This document shows positions 8,412 through 17,737 of a stretch of 64,000 nt of DNA, piece by piece (position 1 is the first letter of the stretch; the number at the start of each line of letters is the position of its first letter). Location of the stretch: the NCBI GenBank assembly GCA_036644375.1, contig JAVXQD010000005.1:18019-82018 (forward strand). The letters run 5' to 3'. The notes under the pieces are model-generated. The model ran no database searches. It was not told the DNA's origin and saw only the letters and a list, made by a program, of their open reading frames with translations. The DNA is from CALWZE01 sp036644375 (GTDB lineage Bacteria > Bacillota > Clostridia > Oscillospirales > Ruminococcaceae). The position numbers and the translations under genes were made by a program.

Positions 8412-10406
8412 TTATTGTTCCGAAGCGGTCAGTCCCGCAAGCATTGTGCCATTTGAGGTTTTGATTATGGCACGCATGGTTCTTCCGCTCAAATCGGGCA
8501 CATCGAGCGCAGGTACGCTGAATGTCATAAACAGTGTGCTGCCCTCGCGTTTTATTACTCGCGCGCGGTAGGTCATCGGCGGTCCGCCCTTTGCATCAAA
8601 TTCGACAAAGCAGCATTCGGCATCACAGTCTGCGCTGACGACAAGATTGAATGTGCGAAATGCCCCGTTGTATTCATTCGGAGCCTGCGAATAGTCGATA
8701 ATTTTGATATTGTCTGTTAATCGGTACGTGAGGGTGTCGGTCAGCGCATAAACATACAAGCCGTCGATTATGTCATAAAGCGTCCAGCATGCGGTCTTGC
8801 TTATATGCTCGCGCACGAATTTCGCCTTTGAATCAAAATTCACGGTATCGATTAGCATTACATCGTCCCGAGTGTACAGTGCGCCGTAGCATGAGCCGTT
8901 TATTCCGAACCGTTCAAGCACCGAATTCTTTGCGGGCGTTGCGGTATCCCAGCCGCCCAGCACGTATATATTTGAATAGATTCCCCTCGGAGCCGCTCTA
9001 AAAACCGAAATGCGCTCAAACAGCTGAGGCATACTGCTCATATCCGCCATATACAGTGTATCGCCGTGTGCGTTAAAATCATCGTAAATTGCAATCAGCT
9101 CGTCCGGCTCGGGCTTCTGAACATTTCTCGGAAGCGTAAGCGCTGTAAATCCGAGACAGCAGGCCAAAAGTGAGGCGGTAAATGCTATTGCCTTTTTCTT
9201 GCGCGCGACGATATGTCCGCATGCAAGACAGACTGTCACCGAGGCACACACCGAGGCGAGCAGACCCATACACACCCAGCGGGTAACGCGCCCTGTCGCT
9301 GCGAGCATAAGCAGAAGTGCAAAATACGAAGCAACAATAAGAGAACAGCGCAGCTTTGTTCTGTTGTCCGCCAAAAGCAGCGACAGCAGCAGGACAGCAC
9401 CCGCAAACCACGCGGTCGATTTTGTAAATGTGAAAAGCGTTAAGCCCTGCATGAATTTTTCCCCGATATCCATGCTTTCGGGCTTTACCGCATCTGCGAT
9501 TTCTTTGAGGCGCTCCGCCGAAAAATATTCACTGTCCGCACTGCTCCACAGACGGATCATCTCAAGGTCGTTTTCGCTTACGTCAAGTTGTGTGTAGCTG
9601 TCATATCTGCTCTCGTAATCGGCGAGCTCGTAGTCGGTCACGCATTGCTGACAATCGAGATATTCCATATAATAGGCAGCGCTCTGATTTTGTGAATAGA
9701 TAAATCCATGTGCGGCATTGAGTGATAAAACAAGTAAAAAAAGCGATGCAAAGGATATGATAATGCCTCGGTTGGACTTTAGCCACTCCCTTGCCCGAAG
9801 TTTTTTTCCCGCGGACATCATGGCAAAAAGCACCGGCAGCGCAACTGTCGCCGCTCCTGCCGCAAACGACATCAGCCGCACCGACGCGGCGAATACCGAC
9901 AGAACTGCCCCGAGCACAGCAGCCGCGGGTCTCGGTTTGCCCTTTACCCCGTAAAGCAGGGTGAGCAGACCCGCCGCCGCGATGAATATCGCAAATTTCG
10001 TGTATTGCATCGAGAGATACATCGGCACAGAAATGAACACGCTGAAAGACAGGCTCAGAAGCATCCCGACCGTGTCCGGGCGCTCAAGCCACACGACGGA
10101 GGCAACACAGATAAAGCTCAGGCAGAGAGCGCCGTAAAGCAATATCGAAAACCAGTTCAGTGAGGGAGCAAGCCCTTGCAGCAAAACTATTATGCGAGCC
10201 AGAATCACATTTACAATGCCGATATATTCCGACGGCGTGCCGAATGCTCCTCCGAGGACAGAGTGGACGATAAAATCATCATTGTTTTCAGGTCTCGGCG
10301 CAAAAACACAGCTGCACAAAATCAGTATGCCTATGTTTACAAGTACAACAATAAATACACGCATGCCGCTTTTCAGCGTGTTTTTTGGCTTTGTCAAAAG
10401 CTCCAA
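8412..10406 (-). CDS. Large polytopic membrane protein of unknown function, in operon with proBA
   Basis: A roughly 664-aa protein with about ten to twelve hydrophobic helices in its first 420 residues and a soluble C-terminal domain of about 240 residues. The N-terminal half resembles the layout of GT-C-type glycosyltransferases: a long acidic/Tyr-rich extracytoplasmic loop (QSAAYYMEYLDCQQCVTDYE) sits between helix groups. I do not recognise a defined family. TTG at 10406 is preferred because AGGGGG lies about nine bases upstream; TTG at 10424 and ATG at 10364 are alternatives. It is 24 bases upstream of proB, so it is probably cotranscribed. A role in envelope glycan assembly is only a guess from topology. 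Confidence 0.7.
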   Translation of the reverse strand: MELLTKPKNTLKSGMRVFIVVLVNIGILILCSCVFAPRPENNDDFIVHSVLGGAFGTPSEYIGIVNVILARIIVLLQGLAPSLNWFSILLYGALCLSFICVASVVWLERPDTVGMLLSLSFSVFISVPMYLSMQYTKFAIFIAAAGLLTLLYGVKGKPRPAAAVLGAVLSVFAASVRLMSFAAGAATVALPVLFAMMSAGKKLRAREWLKSNRGIIISFASLFLLVLSLNAAHGFIYSQNQSAAYYMEYLDCQQCVTDYELADYESRYDSYTQLDVSENDLEMIRLWSSADSEYFSAERLKEIADAVKPESMDIGEKFMQGLTLFTFTKSTAWFAGAVLLLSLLLADNRTKLRCSLIVASYFALLLMLAATGRVTRWVCMGLLASVCASVTVCLACGHIVARKKKAIAFTASLLACCLGFTALTLPRNVQKPEPDELIAIYDDFNAHGDTLYMADMSSMPQLFERISVFRAAPRGIYSNIYVLGGWDTATPAKNSVLERFGINGSCYGALYTRDDVMLIDTVNFDSKAKFVREHISKTACWTLYDIIDGLYVYALTDTLTYRLTDNIKIIDYSQAPNEYNGAFRTFNLVVSADCDAECCFVEFDAKGGPPMTYRARVIKREGSTLFMTFSVPALDVPDLSGRTMRAIIKTSNGTMLAGLTASEQ

Positions 10407-10500
10407 TATAATAAGCCCCCTCAACGTACCGCACTTAACCCTATTATTCTTAATAATACCAAAAAAAAGTGCAAATGTGTAGGTGGTTCAAGCTTTTTAC

Positions 10501-10544
10501 GCAAAAAATCCGCAAATTCCCCGAAAAAGGATTTGCGGACTTTT
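10501..10544 (-). terminator. Intrinsic terminator of the amidohydrolase gene
   Basis: Arms at 10509-10517 and 10531-10539 are complementary, and the minus-strand transcript ends in a T-rich run. It lies directly after the stop codon of the YtcJ-like gene. Between it and the next gene (10425-10500) there is an AT-only inverted repeat, 10442-10448 with 10452-10458, possibly an operator. Confidence 0.75.
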
Positions 10545-10547
10545 AAT

Positions 10548-12122
10548 TCAGCGCTTAAACACGCTTTCGCCGTCTTTTATTGTCTCCGAAACTTTTATCT
10601 CTCTCAGCTTTTCCCTCTGCACATTCAGCGGATTTTCGCTCAGAATAACCATATCGGCTCGCTTTCCCGCCTCTAATGTGCCCTTTGTGCTCTCCTCGAA
10701 ATATTGGTATGCGCCATTCGCGGTCACACCGCGAAGCGCCGTTTCGATTGAGACCGCCTCATCGGGCGAAAGCTGAACTCCGCCCTTTGTCACCCTGTTT
10801 ACCGCGCACCATACCGTGTCTATCATGTCCGGTACGAGCACGGGAGAATCCTGATGAAAGGTAAAAGGAATTCCGAGCTTTTCGGTTGACGCAATCGGGC
10901 TGATAATTCCCGCCCGCTCCGCGCCGAGATTTTTGATATGGGTATCGCCCCAATAATAGGTATGCGCCACAAAATAGCTCGGCATAAGCCCCAGATATTT
11001 CACTCTCTCAAGCTGGTCAAGGCGGATTGTCTGCGCGTGAATTATTACATTGCGGTTCAGTGTGGGCTTTTTGTGCGCGTTGAGCAGCTGGTCAATCGCC
11101 GCGTCTCCATTGCAGTGGGTGAGCAGCTGTCTGCCCTCTTTTTCAGCTTTTTCGACATAGGCGTCCACTTCCTTGTCCTTGTAAATCGCATATCCCGAAT
11201 AGTCGTCCGGCTGATCGTCCTGCTTGGTATACGGCTCGGTGAGCCACGCCGTTCTGCCCTGAGGGCTGCCATCCAAAAACAGCTTGTATCCCCCGATTTT
11301 AAAATGCCCGTGATAGGCGGCAAGCCCCGGGTTGCCGCTCACAAGCTCGGGACAGCTTTTTATATCGGCATACCCGATTACATCAAGCTTTAAAACGCCC
11401 GTGTCGTCCGCCGCCTTGAGGAGCGAAAACTCCATATCCTTCATCAGCCCGTCCTGAGCGGTTGTCACTCCGAAGCTGAAATAAATTTCCTGAGCTCTTT
11501 TCAGAAGAGTGAGCATTTCTTTTTCACTCGGCTGAGGCGCTCCCGAAGCAAGACCCATAAATGCAGTCTCCTCGAGATATCCGCTCGGTTCTTTTGTGTT
11601 CCCCACACGTCCGATAACTCCGCCCTGCGGATTTTCGGTGTTTTCATCTATTTCGGAAAGCTCAAGAGCCCTTGAATTGACGCAGCCCATGTGACCCGAC
11701 GCGTGGCTTATCAGCACGGGATTGGTCCTCGATATCCTGTCGAGCTCCTGCTTTGTCGGGTGGCGTTTCTCCGCGAGATTGTTGTGGTCATATCCGAACC
11801 CTATTATCCACGCATCGCTGTCGATTTGATTTTTCTCCCTGTATTCGATAAGCGTGTCGCAGATTTCATCGATAGCTTTGCATTTTGCCATAGATACAAA
11901 TCTCAGGCTTCCCGCGAACTGCACAAAATGGCTGTGAGCGTCAATAAATCCGGGCAAAAGCGCTTTGCCGCCAAGGTCTGTCGTCTGCGCGTTTGTGCCT
12001 GCGAGTTTTTTTATTTCTTCAAGTGTTCCGACCGCTTTTATTTTGCCGCCGTCCTCAAGCAAAGCCTCACAGACACGGCCGCCATTCATAGTGACGATAT
12101 CACCGTTATAGTAAATTTTCAT
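10548..12122 (-). CDS. YtcJ-like metal-dependent amidohydrolase
   Basis: A 524-aa amidohydrolase of the Amidohydro_3 (YtcJ/DAN1-type) family. Visible metal-binding elements are HSH in GFIDAHSHFV near residue 60, HCNGDAA further on, HAQTIR, and the C-terminal HQDSPVL segment. The second strand of the composite beta-sandwich (KIYYNGDIVTM) is at the N-terminus. These enzymes hydrolyse amide or ester bonds of small molecules and the substrate is unknown here. The start at 12122 is chosen for AGAGGTG six bases upstream; GTG at 12131 overlaps that site. The gene stands alone between the membrane-protein operon and the MATE gene, with its own terminator. Confidence 0.88.
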   Translation of the reverse strand: MKIYYNGDIVTMNGGRVCEALLEDGGKIKAVGTLEEIKKLAGTNAQTTDLGGKALLPGFIDAHSHFVQFAGSLRFVSMAKCKAIDEICDTLIEYREKNQIDSDAWIIGFGYDHNNLAEKRHPTKQELDRISRTNPVLISHASGHMGCVNSRALELSEIDENTENPQGGVIGRVGNTKEPSGYLEETAFMGLASGAPQPSEKEMLTLLKRAQEIYFSFGVTTAQDGLMKDMEFSLLKAADDTGVLKLDVIGYADIKSCPELVSGNPGLAAYHGHFKIGGYKLFLDGSPQGRTAWLTEPYTKQDDQPDDYSGYAIYKDKEVDAYVEKAEKEGRQLLTHCNGDAAIDQLLNAHKKPTLNRNVIIHAQTIRLDQLERVKYLGLMPSYFVAHTYYWGDTHIKNLGAERAGIISPIASTEKLGIPFTFHQDSPVLVPDMIDTVWCAVNRVTKGGVQLSPDEAVSIETALRGVTANGAYQYFEESTKGTLEAGKRADMVILSENPLNVQREKLREIKVSETIKDGESVFKR

Positions 12123-12162
12123 GATTTTCACCTCTTACGATTAGTGTTTGCACCTATTGGCA

Positions 12163-12192
12163 AAAGGATTCATCCTTTGTGATTTTCATCAC
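12163..12192 (-). repeat. Tandem short inverted repeats after the MATE gene, possible terminator
   Basis: Two adjacent hairpins can form: AAAGGAT/ATCCTTT (12163-12178) and GTGAT/ATCAC (12179-12192). On the minus strand the first is followed by only four T residues, so termination would be weak. It lies between the MATE stop and the amidohydrolase start. Confidence 0.4.
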
Positions 12193-12202
12193 GAATTCCG
12201 AG

Positions 12203-13582
12203 TCAGTTCATTTTCGGCAGTGACTCAAGATCGAGCATCGCTCTTTTAAACTGATAGAAAAACAGCCCCGCAGTCGAAATCACCGCTATAAAATCGGCGA
12301 ATGGCTCTGCCATAAATACGGCAGTGGTTTTGTCGGCCATAAACATCGGCAAAATATAAATGAGCGGAATAAGAAGCAGTATCTTGCGCAGAATTGCGAG
12401 GAACAGAGATGATTTTGCATTTCCTATCGCTATAAAGGTCTGCTGGCACGCAATTTGAATTCCGAATATTCCCGAGACAGCCATGTACACTCTGAGCGCG
12501 TGAGTCGCGAACTCGACAAGCTGCGGGTCATTGTTGAACAGTTGAATAAACATCTGCGGAAACAGCTCAACTCCCGCCCACAGAGTCGCAGAGAACGCAA
12601 ATGAAACCAGAAGCAAATCCTTAAACGCCGTCTTTACGCGCTTCGCGTTGCGTGCCCCGTAATTGTAGCTGATAATGGGCTGAGCGCCCTGAGAAAGACC
12701 CATGAGCGGCAGCATTGTGAACTGCATGATACTCGTAAGTATAGTCATTGCGCCGACCGCTATGTCCCCACCGTATTTTAACAACGAAGAGTTGAAGCAA
12801 ATCGTGATTATACTTTCGGTTGACTGCATTATAAATGGAGACAGACCGAGTGCTATACAGGGCATCATTATCTTTGGCGAGAGCCTGAGATTCTTCTTTT
12901 TCAGTCGGAGTATTGTCTTTTTGCCCATCAAAAATTTAATGACATAAACTGCGGAAACACCCTGTGAAATTATCGTTGCAAGAGCCGCTCCCCTGACACC
13001 CATATTAAATCCGAATATCAGAATCGGGTCGAGAATGATGTTGCAGACCGCCCCGATAACGACGGTTATCATGCTTGTTTTCGCAAAGCCCTGTGCTGTG
13101 ATAAACGCATTCATTCCGAGTGTGAGCTGAACGCAGATTGTACCCATGTTGTATATGTTAAAATACTCGAGCGCATACCCGATTGTGTTTGCACTCGCCC
13201 CGAAAATCATGAGCAAATCGTCGGCGAAGAAATAAAAGCCCCCTGTCAGAACCAGCGATATCAGCACAAGGGAAACCATGCAGTTGCCGAGTATCTTTTC
13301 CGCATTGTCATTTTCGCCCTTGCCCATGAAAATCGACGCTCTGGGTGCGCCGCCCATGCTTATCAGTGCCGCAAATGCGGAAATTATCATTATAAGCGGC
13401 AGGGTCACCCCCACGCCGGTCAGCGCCAAAGCGCCGATATCCTTGATGTGACCTATGTACATTCGGTCAACAAGGTTGTAAAGAAGATTCACAATCTGCG
13501 CCGTTATTGCCGGCGCAGCCATTTTCACCAGCAGCTTGCCGATACTTGCGGTGCCGAGCTCGTTTTTACTGTTCTGTTCCAT
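12203..13582 (-). CDS. MATE family multidrug efflux protein (MepA-like)
   Basis: A 459-aa inner-membrane antiporter with about twelve hydrophobic helices in two homologous halves, as expected for MATE transporters exporting cationic drugs with Na+ or H+. Family signatures are visible near the N-terminus (AAPAITAQIVNLLYNLVDRMYIG) and at the start of the second half (LGLSPFIMQSTES, GLSQGAQPIISYNYGA). It overlaps the MarR gene by one base (TAATG), so it is translationally coupled to its presumed regulator. The closest named type is MepA of Staphylococcus aureus, which is also paired with a MarR repressor. The actual substrate is unknown. Confidence 0.92.
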   Translation of the reverse strand: MEQNSKNELGTASIGKLLVKMAAPAITAQIVNLLYNLVDRMYIGHIKDIGALALTGVGVTLPLIMIISAFAALISMGGAPRASIFMGKGENDNAEKILGNCMVSLVLISLVLTGGFYFFADDLLMIFGASANTIGYALEYFNIYNMGTICVQLTLGMNAFITAQGFAKTSMITVVIGAVCNIILDPILIFGFNMGVRGAALATIISQGVSAVYVIKFLMGKKTILRLKKKNLRLSPKIMMPCIALGLSPFIMQSTESIITICFNSSLLKYGGDIAVGAMTILTSIMQFTMLPLMGLSQGAQPIISYNYGARNAKRVKTAFKDLLLVSFAFSATLWAGVELFPQMFIQLFNNDPQLVEFATHALRVYMAVSGIFGIQIACQQTFIAIGNAKSSLFLAILRKILLLIPLIYILPMFMADKTTAVFMAEPFADFIAVISTAGLFFYQFKRAMLDLESLPKMN

Positions 13583-14022
13583 TAAATTTCCGCTTCCTTA
13601 TCCATTTCCGTGATTTCGATAATCCTGTCTATTAACCTCACAAGCTGCGCCGAATCCGCACTGCCGAGCTTGTCGATTACCCTGCCGATTATCGAGTTGA
13701 TTTCTGTTCTTTTGGCAAGAATTATTTCCTCGCCCTCCCGCGTGAGCGACACGCAAATTTTTCTGCGGTCGGTCTCGGATACGGAGCGCCTGACACGCCC
13801 CTTTTGCTCGAGGGTTTTCAGTGCCGCCGCCACCCTTGCCGAGCTTAAAAAAAGTATCTCGCTCAGCTCCTTTGGGGACAGCGAAAAGCCATCCGTGATA
13901 TACAGCTGATTCAGAATTTTATTCTCGCCGTGTGTAAAGCCGCTTATTATTTTGGATGGCGCCATGTGATATATCTTTCCGAGACTTTTAAGCAAACTTT
14001 GCAAAAGCTCCTCATCCGGCAT
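13582..14022 (-). CDS. MarR family transcriptional regulator
   Basis: A 146-aa winged-helix regulator. The recognition region SLSPKELSEILFLSSARVAAALKTLEQKG and the wing with VSETDRRKICVSLT are typical of MarR (the D-R-R wing motif is visible). It is first in a two-gene operon with the MATE pump, a common arrangement in which the regulator represses its own operon until it binds a ligand. ATG at 14022 has GGAG eight bases upstream. An inverted repeat covers its own -10 region (14051-14068), consistent with autorepression. The ligand is unknown. Confidence 0.92.
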   Translation of the reverse strand: MPDEELLQSLLKSLGKIYHMAPSKIISGFTHGENKILNQLYITDGFSLSPKELSEILFLSSARVAAALKTLEQKGRVRRSVSETDRRKICVSLTREGEEIILAKRTEINSIIGRVIDKLGSADSAQLVRLIDRIIEITEMDKEAEI

Positions 14023-14044
14023 TATATTTCTCCGTCCTCAATCA

Positions 14045-14078
14045 CAATTGCTAATACTGTTAGGTATTTTATCAATTG
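14045..14078 (-). promoter_or_regulatory. Candidate MarR operator overlapping the -10 region
   Basis: Nested symmetry is visible: CTAA-N5-TTAG (14051-14063), AATAC-N6-GTATT (14053-14068), and CAATTG boxes at 14045-14050 and 14073-14078. Bound protein here would block RNA polymerase at the promoter above. Which of the nested repeats is the true site is not known. Confidence 0.55.
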
Positions 14079-14094
14079 CGCCCTTTCTTGTCAA
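14066..14094 (-). promoter_or_regulatory. Promoter of the marR-MATE operon
   Basis: On the minus strand TTGACA (14094-14089) and TAAAAT (14071-14066) are separated by exactly 17 bases. The start of transcription would be near 14059, about 37 bases before the marR ATG. Confidence 0.82.
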
Positions 14095-14095
14095 T

Positions 14096-14167
14096 ACAAA
14101 AAAGTCATTTTGTACTAAAAGCTCAAATGATTCGCAGTGAGCGAATCGGCAATTAGGCAAAATGACT
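14096..14167 (-). terminator. Terminator of the ABC exporter operon
   Basis: Outer arms 14103-14112 and 14158-14167 are perfect complements, an inner hairpin forms from 14129-14135 and 14141-14147, and the minus-strand transcript continues into six T residues. It ends just before the marR promoter, so it insulates that promoter from the exporter genes. Confidence 0.65.
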
Positions 14168-14208
14168 CGTTAAAAATGACGGATTACCGCAACGGGGCAA
14201 AAATCCGA

Positions 14209-15966
14209 TCAGTGCTTAAACTGGCTGTTAAAAAGCTCGGCATAAAATCCATTTTTCTCAAGCAGAAGCGCATGAGTGCCCTGCTCCACAATTTTGCCCT
14301 TTTTCATCACCAGAATAATATCCGCGTTTTGAATGGTAGACAGCCTGTGAGCCACAATAAAGCTTGTGCGCCCCGCAGTCATGGCAGAAAATGCGTCCTG
14401 AATCTTCTGCTCGGTTCTCGTGTCTATTGAGCTGGTTGCCTCGTCGAGAATCAGCATAGGCGGAAGGCAGAGCATGACTCTCGCGATGCAGAGCAGCTGC
14501 TTTTGACCCTGTGACAAAGCCCCGCCGTCCTCGGTGATAACCGTGTCGTAGCCGTTTGCAAGTCGCTTTATAAAGTTGTGTGCATGGGACGCTTTTGCCG
14601 CCGCAACAATCTCATCCTCGGCAGCATTCGGTTTTCCCAAGATGATATTATCCCTGACGGTGCCCGCTTTAAGCCAGGTATCCTGAAGCACCATGCCATA
14701 GCTTGTCCGCAGACTTTTTCGGGTGAGACTGCGTATATCCGAGCCATCGACACAAATCGATCCCGAATCAACATCGTAAAAGCGCATCAGCAGGTTTATA
14801 ATGGTTGTTTTTCCGCATCCTGTCGGTCCGACAATCGCAACCCGACAGCCTGACTTGATTTGTATATTGAGATTTTCAATCAGCTTTTTGTCCTGTGAAT
14901 AGGAGAAGTCAACATGACTCAGCTCAATGTCACCGCTTGCGTTTTCGAGCACCGCCGCACTGTCTGCTTCGGGAGGCTGAGGCTGTTCCTCTATCAGCTC
15001 AAAGATTCGGCGCGCACATGCAAGCGCATTTTGAAGCTCGGTGACAACGCCCGATATCTCATTGAACGGCTTGGTATACTGATTGGCATAGCTCAAGAAG
15101 CAGGACAGCCCGCCTATCGTGATTGTCCCCGACAGCACCGACAGCGCACCGGTCACGCCGACTCCGGCATAGGCAAGCGCGTTGACAAATCTCGTGCTCG
15201 GATTGACAAGTGAGGAGAAGAAAATGGCGCTGAGAGAGCATCGCTCGAGACGGTCGTTGACCTCGTCAAATCGCTTTTGCGTATTTTCCTCCTGCCCGAA
15301 TGCCTGAACCGTTTTTTGATTGCCTATCATCTCATCAATGAGCGACGTTTGCTCGCCGCGGGTTTCCGACTGAAGCTTAAACATGCTATAGGTCTTTTTT
15401 GCTATATAGTTTGCCACAATAAATGAGACGGGCGTGACACATACAACCACCAATGTGATGCCCGCATTTATTGAAAGCATGAACAAAAGCGTTCCGATTA
15501 TCGTGGCAACACCTGTAAAAAACTGAGTGAAGCCCATAAGAAGTCCGTCTGCAAACTGGTCAACATCGGAGATTACCCTGCTGACAATTTCGCCGTGAGG
15601 ATGCGTGTCAATGTATTTCAGCGGCAAAATCTCGATTTTTTGAAATGCCTCGTTTCTGATATCCCTGACCACACTGTACGTTATGCGATTGTTGAGCGTG
15701 TTCATAAGCCACTGCGAAACAGCTGTTGCGCAGACCAAAGCCGCTATTTTGATGAGAATATGCAAAATAGCGTCAAAGCTGACACTGTCCTTTGCGACAA
15801 TCAGGTCTATCACCTTTCCGATTTCAATCGGCACATAGAGCGTAGTGACAACCGCCGCCGCCGCGAACAGTATTGAAAAAATGAGCGCTGCCCAATATTT
15901 TTTTATATATTTCAGCACCTGTTTGAGAGTTGAAAAACGGCCGTGCGTCTTTTCTTTTCCGCCCAT
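14209..15966 (-). CDS. Heterodimeric ABC exporter subunit with canonical Walker B
   Basis: A 585-aa half-transporter with about six membrane helices in residues 1-320 and an ATPase domain after about 340. Walker A is GPTGCGKT and Walker B LILDEATSS carries the catalytic glutamate, but the signature reads LSQGQ rather than LSGGQ. It overlaps the upstream exporter gene by one base (TAATG), and an AGGAGG site lies upstream. In exporters such as TM287/288, LmrCD and BmrCD one subunit supplies a normal Walker B while its altered signature completes a degenerate site with the partner; this fits that role. Likely substrates are drugs or lipids, not determinable here. Confidence 0.92.
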   Translation of the reverse strand: MGGKEKTHGRFSTLKQVLKYIKKYWAALIFSILFAAAAVVTTLYVPIEIGKVIDLIVAKDSVSFDAILHILIKIAALVCATAVSQWLMNTLNNRITYSVVRDIRNEAFQKIEILPLKYIDTHPHGEIVSRVISDVDQFADGLLMGFTQFFTGVATIIGTLLFMLSINAGITLVVVCVTPVSFIVANYIAKKTYSMFKLQSETRGEQTSLIDEMIGNQKTVQAFGQEENTQKRFDEVNDRLERCSLSAIFFSSLVNPSTRFVNALAYAGVGVTGALSVLSGTITIGGLSCFLSYANQYTKPFNEISGVVTELQNALACARRIFELIEEQPQPPEADSAAVLENASGDIELSHVDFSYSQDKKLIENLNIQIKSGCRVAIVGPTGCGKTTIINLLMRFYDVDSGSICVDGSDIRSLTRKSLRTSYGMVLQDTWLKAGTVRDNIILGKPNAAEDEIVAAAKASHAHNFIKRLANGYDTVITEDGGALSQGQKQLLCIARVMLCLPPMLILDEATSSIDTRTEQKIQDAFSAMTAGRTSFIVAHRLSTIQNADIILVMKKGKIVEQGTHALLLEKNGFYAELFNSQFKH

Positions 15967-17687
15967 TATGCACGCACCTCCTTAGGGAACTGCGAATAAT
16001 AAATCTCGCTGTATACCCCGCAGCCGTTCAGAAGATAATCATGCGTGCCGATTCCCGCAATTTTCCCGTCCTCAAGCACGACAATGAGGTCGGCATACCT
16101 TATCGATGCCGCTCTCTGTGAGACGATAAATACCGTTGCATCGGTTTTTTTAAGTGCCTCGCGGAGCCTTGCATCGGTGGCATAATCAAGCGCGGACGAG
16201 CTGTCGTCCAAAATCAGAATTTCGGGCTTGCGCACAAGCGCGCGCGCAATTGTGAGTCTCTGTCTTTGACCACCCGAGAGATTCTTTCCGCCCTGGCTTA
16301 TTTTCGCATCGAGTCCGTCTCGCTTTGAACCGATTACATCGGAGGCCTGCGCCGTCTCAACCGCGCGCATTATCTCCGCGTCGTCGGCGTCGTTTTTTCC
16401 CCAGCGTATATTGTCGCGGATGGTGCCCGCAAACAATACCGCCTTTTGCGGCACTATCCCGATTTTTTTTCTCAGCTCCGAGATGTCACACCGCTTGACA
16501 TTGACTCCGTCAACATACACCGTCCCGCTCTCTGCATCGTAAAAGCGCGGTATAAGATTGACAAGAGAGCTTTTTCCCGAGCCTGTGCCTCCTATTATGC
16601 CGACCGTTTCACCGCGCCTTACGGAAAAATCAATGTCGCACAGAGACTCCTGAGCCGCACTTTTGTATCTCAGCGAAACATGCTCAAACCTCACCGCATA
16701 TTCCGTCTGCTTTGGCCGGCTCGTCTCCTCTGTGCTCTCAAGGCTTGAGCCCTCTTCAAATATATCCGCAATTCTGTTTGCACATGCCAAGGATTTTGTA
16801 ACCGTTATTATCAGATTTGCGAGCTTTATCAGCTCAATCAAAATCTGAGACATATAGTTGTACAGCGCCACGACCGCGCCCTGCGTTATTATTCCGGCAT
16901 TCACGCGTATCGCGCCCGTCCACATCAGCGCAATAATTGCGGCGTTGATAATGATGTAGGTCAGCGGATTCATAAGCGCCGAGATTCGACCGACAAATCG
17001 CTGTGTTCTTGCAAGCTGTTCATTCTGCTCCGTGAACTGCTCGATTTCCTCGTTTTCCTTTGCGAATGCGCGGATAACCCGCACTCCCGACAGATTTGCG
17101 CGCGTTGAGCCGAGCACCGCATCCAGCTTTGACTGCACCTTTCGGTAAAGCGGTATGCTCACAAGCATAATTCCGAAAACCACAGCGGAAAGCAGCGCAA
17201 TTGCCGCGCAAAAGCTCAGTGCGGCAATTGTGTCGATTGTAAATGCCATTGCCATTGCGCCGAACACGACAAAGGGTGAGCGCAGGAACAGCCGAAGCAC
17301 CAGATTCACACCCGACTGAACCTGATTTACATCGCTCGTCATTCTCGTAATCATCGTCGATGCACCGAGATTGTCCAGCTCGGAATACGACAGTTTTTGC
17401 ATATGTGCAAAGAGAGCCGATTTCAGCTTTGCGGCAAACCCCACCGCCGCCTTTGCCGCAAAATACTGTGCCGTGACCGAGCTTACAAGCCCGACTGCAC
17501 CGAGCAAAATCATGACGGCGCACATTTTAATAATATAGCTCTTGTCGCCGTTTGCGATTCCCACATCTATTATTGACGCGACCACAAGCGGTATCATAAG
17601 CTCAAAGGATGCCTCAAGCATTTTAAAAAGCGGACCCAGAATGCATTCCTTTTTGTAATTTTTCAGATAAATCAATAACTTTTTCAC
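15966..17687 (-). CDS. Heterodimeric ABC exporter subunit with degenerate Walker B
   Basis: A 573-aa half-transporter with an N-terminal six-helix membrane domain and a C-terminal ATPase. Walker A is GGTGSGKSS and the signature LSGGQRQRL is canonical, but Walker B reads ILILDDSSS, with aspartate where the catalytic glutamate should be. This is the classic degenerate-site subunit and complements the partner at 14209-15966. GTG at 17687 is the start, with GAGG eight bases upstream. The gene lies 50 bases after the ABC-F ATPase gene in the same direction, so the three may share a transcript from the promoter at 19415-19443. Confidence 0.92.
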   Translation of the reverse strand: MKKLLIYLKNYKKECILGPLFKMLEASFELMIPLVVASIIDVGIANGDKSYIIKMCAVMILLGAVGLVSSVTAQYFAAKAAVGFAAKLKSALFAHMQKLSYSELDNLGASTMITRMTSDVNQVQSGVNLVLRLFLRSPFVVFGAMAMAFTIDTIAALSFCAAIALLSAVVFGIMLVSIPLYRKVQSKLDAVLGSTRANLSGVRVIRAFAKENEEIEQFTEQNEQLARTQRFVGRISALMNPLTYIIINAAIIALMWTGAIRVNAGIITQGAVVALYNYMSQILIELIKLANLIITVTKSLACANRIADIFEEGSSLESTEETSRPKQTEYAVRFEHVSLRYKSAAQESLCDIDFSVRRGETVGIIGGTGSGKSSLVNLIPRFYDAESGTVYVDGVNVKRCDISELRKKIGIVPQKAVLFAGTIRDNIRWGKNDADDAEIMRAVETAQASDVIGSKRDGLDAKISQGGKNLSGGQRQRLTIARALVRKPEILILDDSSSALDYATDARLREALKKTDATVFIVSQRAASIRYADLIVVLEDGKIAGIGTHDYLLNGCGVYSEIYYSQFPKEVRA

Positions 17688-17737
17688 AGGTCATGCCTCA
17701 CAGATGTGCGTACGAATTAATATACGGCGCAATTATC

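Noticed and set aside
7666..8571. 300-codon open frame on the plus strand opposite proB
   Set aside because: It lies antisense to a clear proB, is Ser/Thr/Ile-rich as antisense shadows are, and has no ribosome binding site.
10442..10458. TATTATT/AATAATA inverted repeat as an operator
   Set aside because: Composed only of A/T in an AT-rich gap, so it may be chance; no regulator gene is adjacent.
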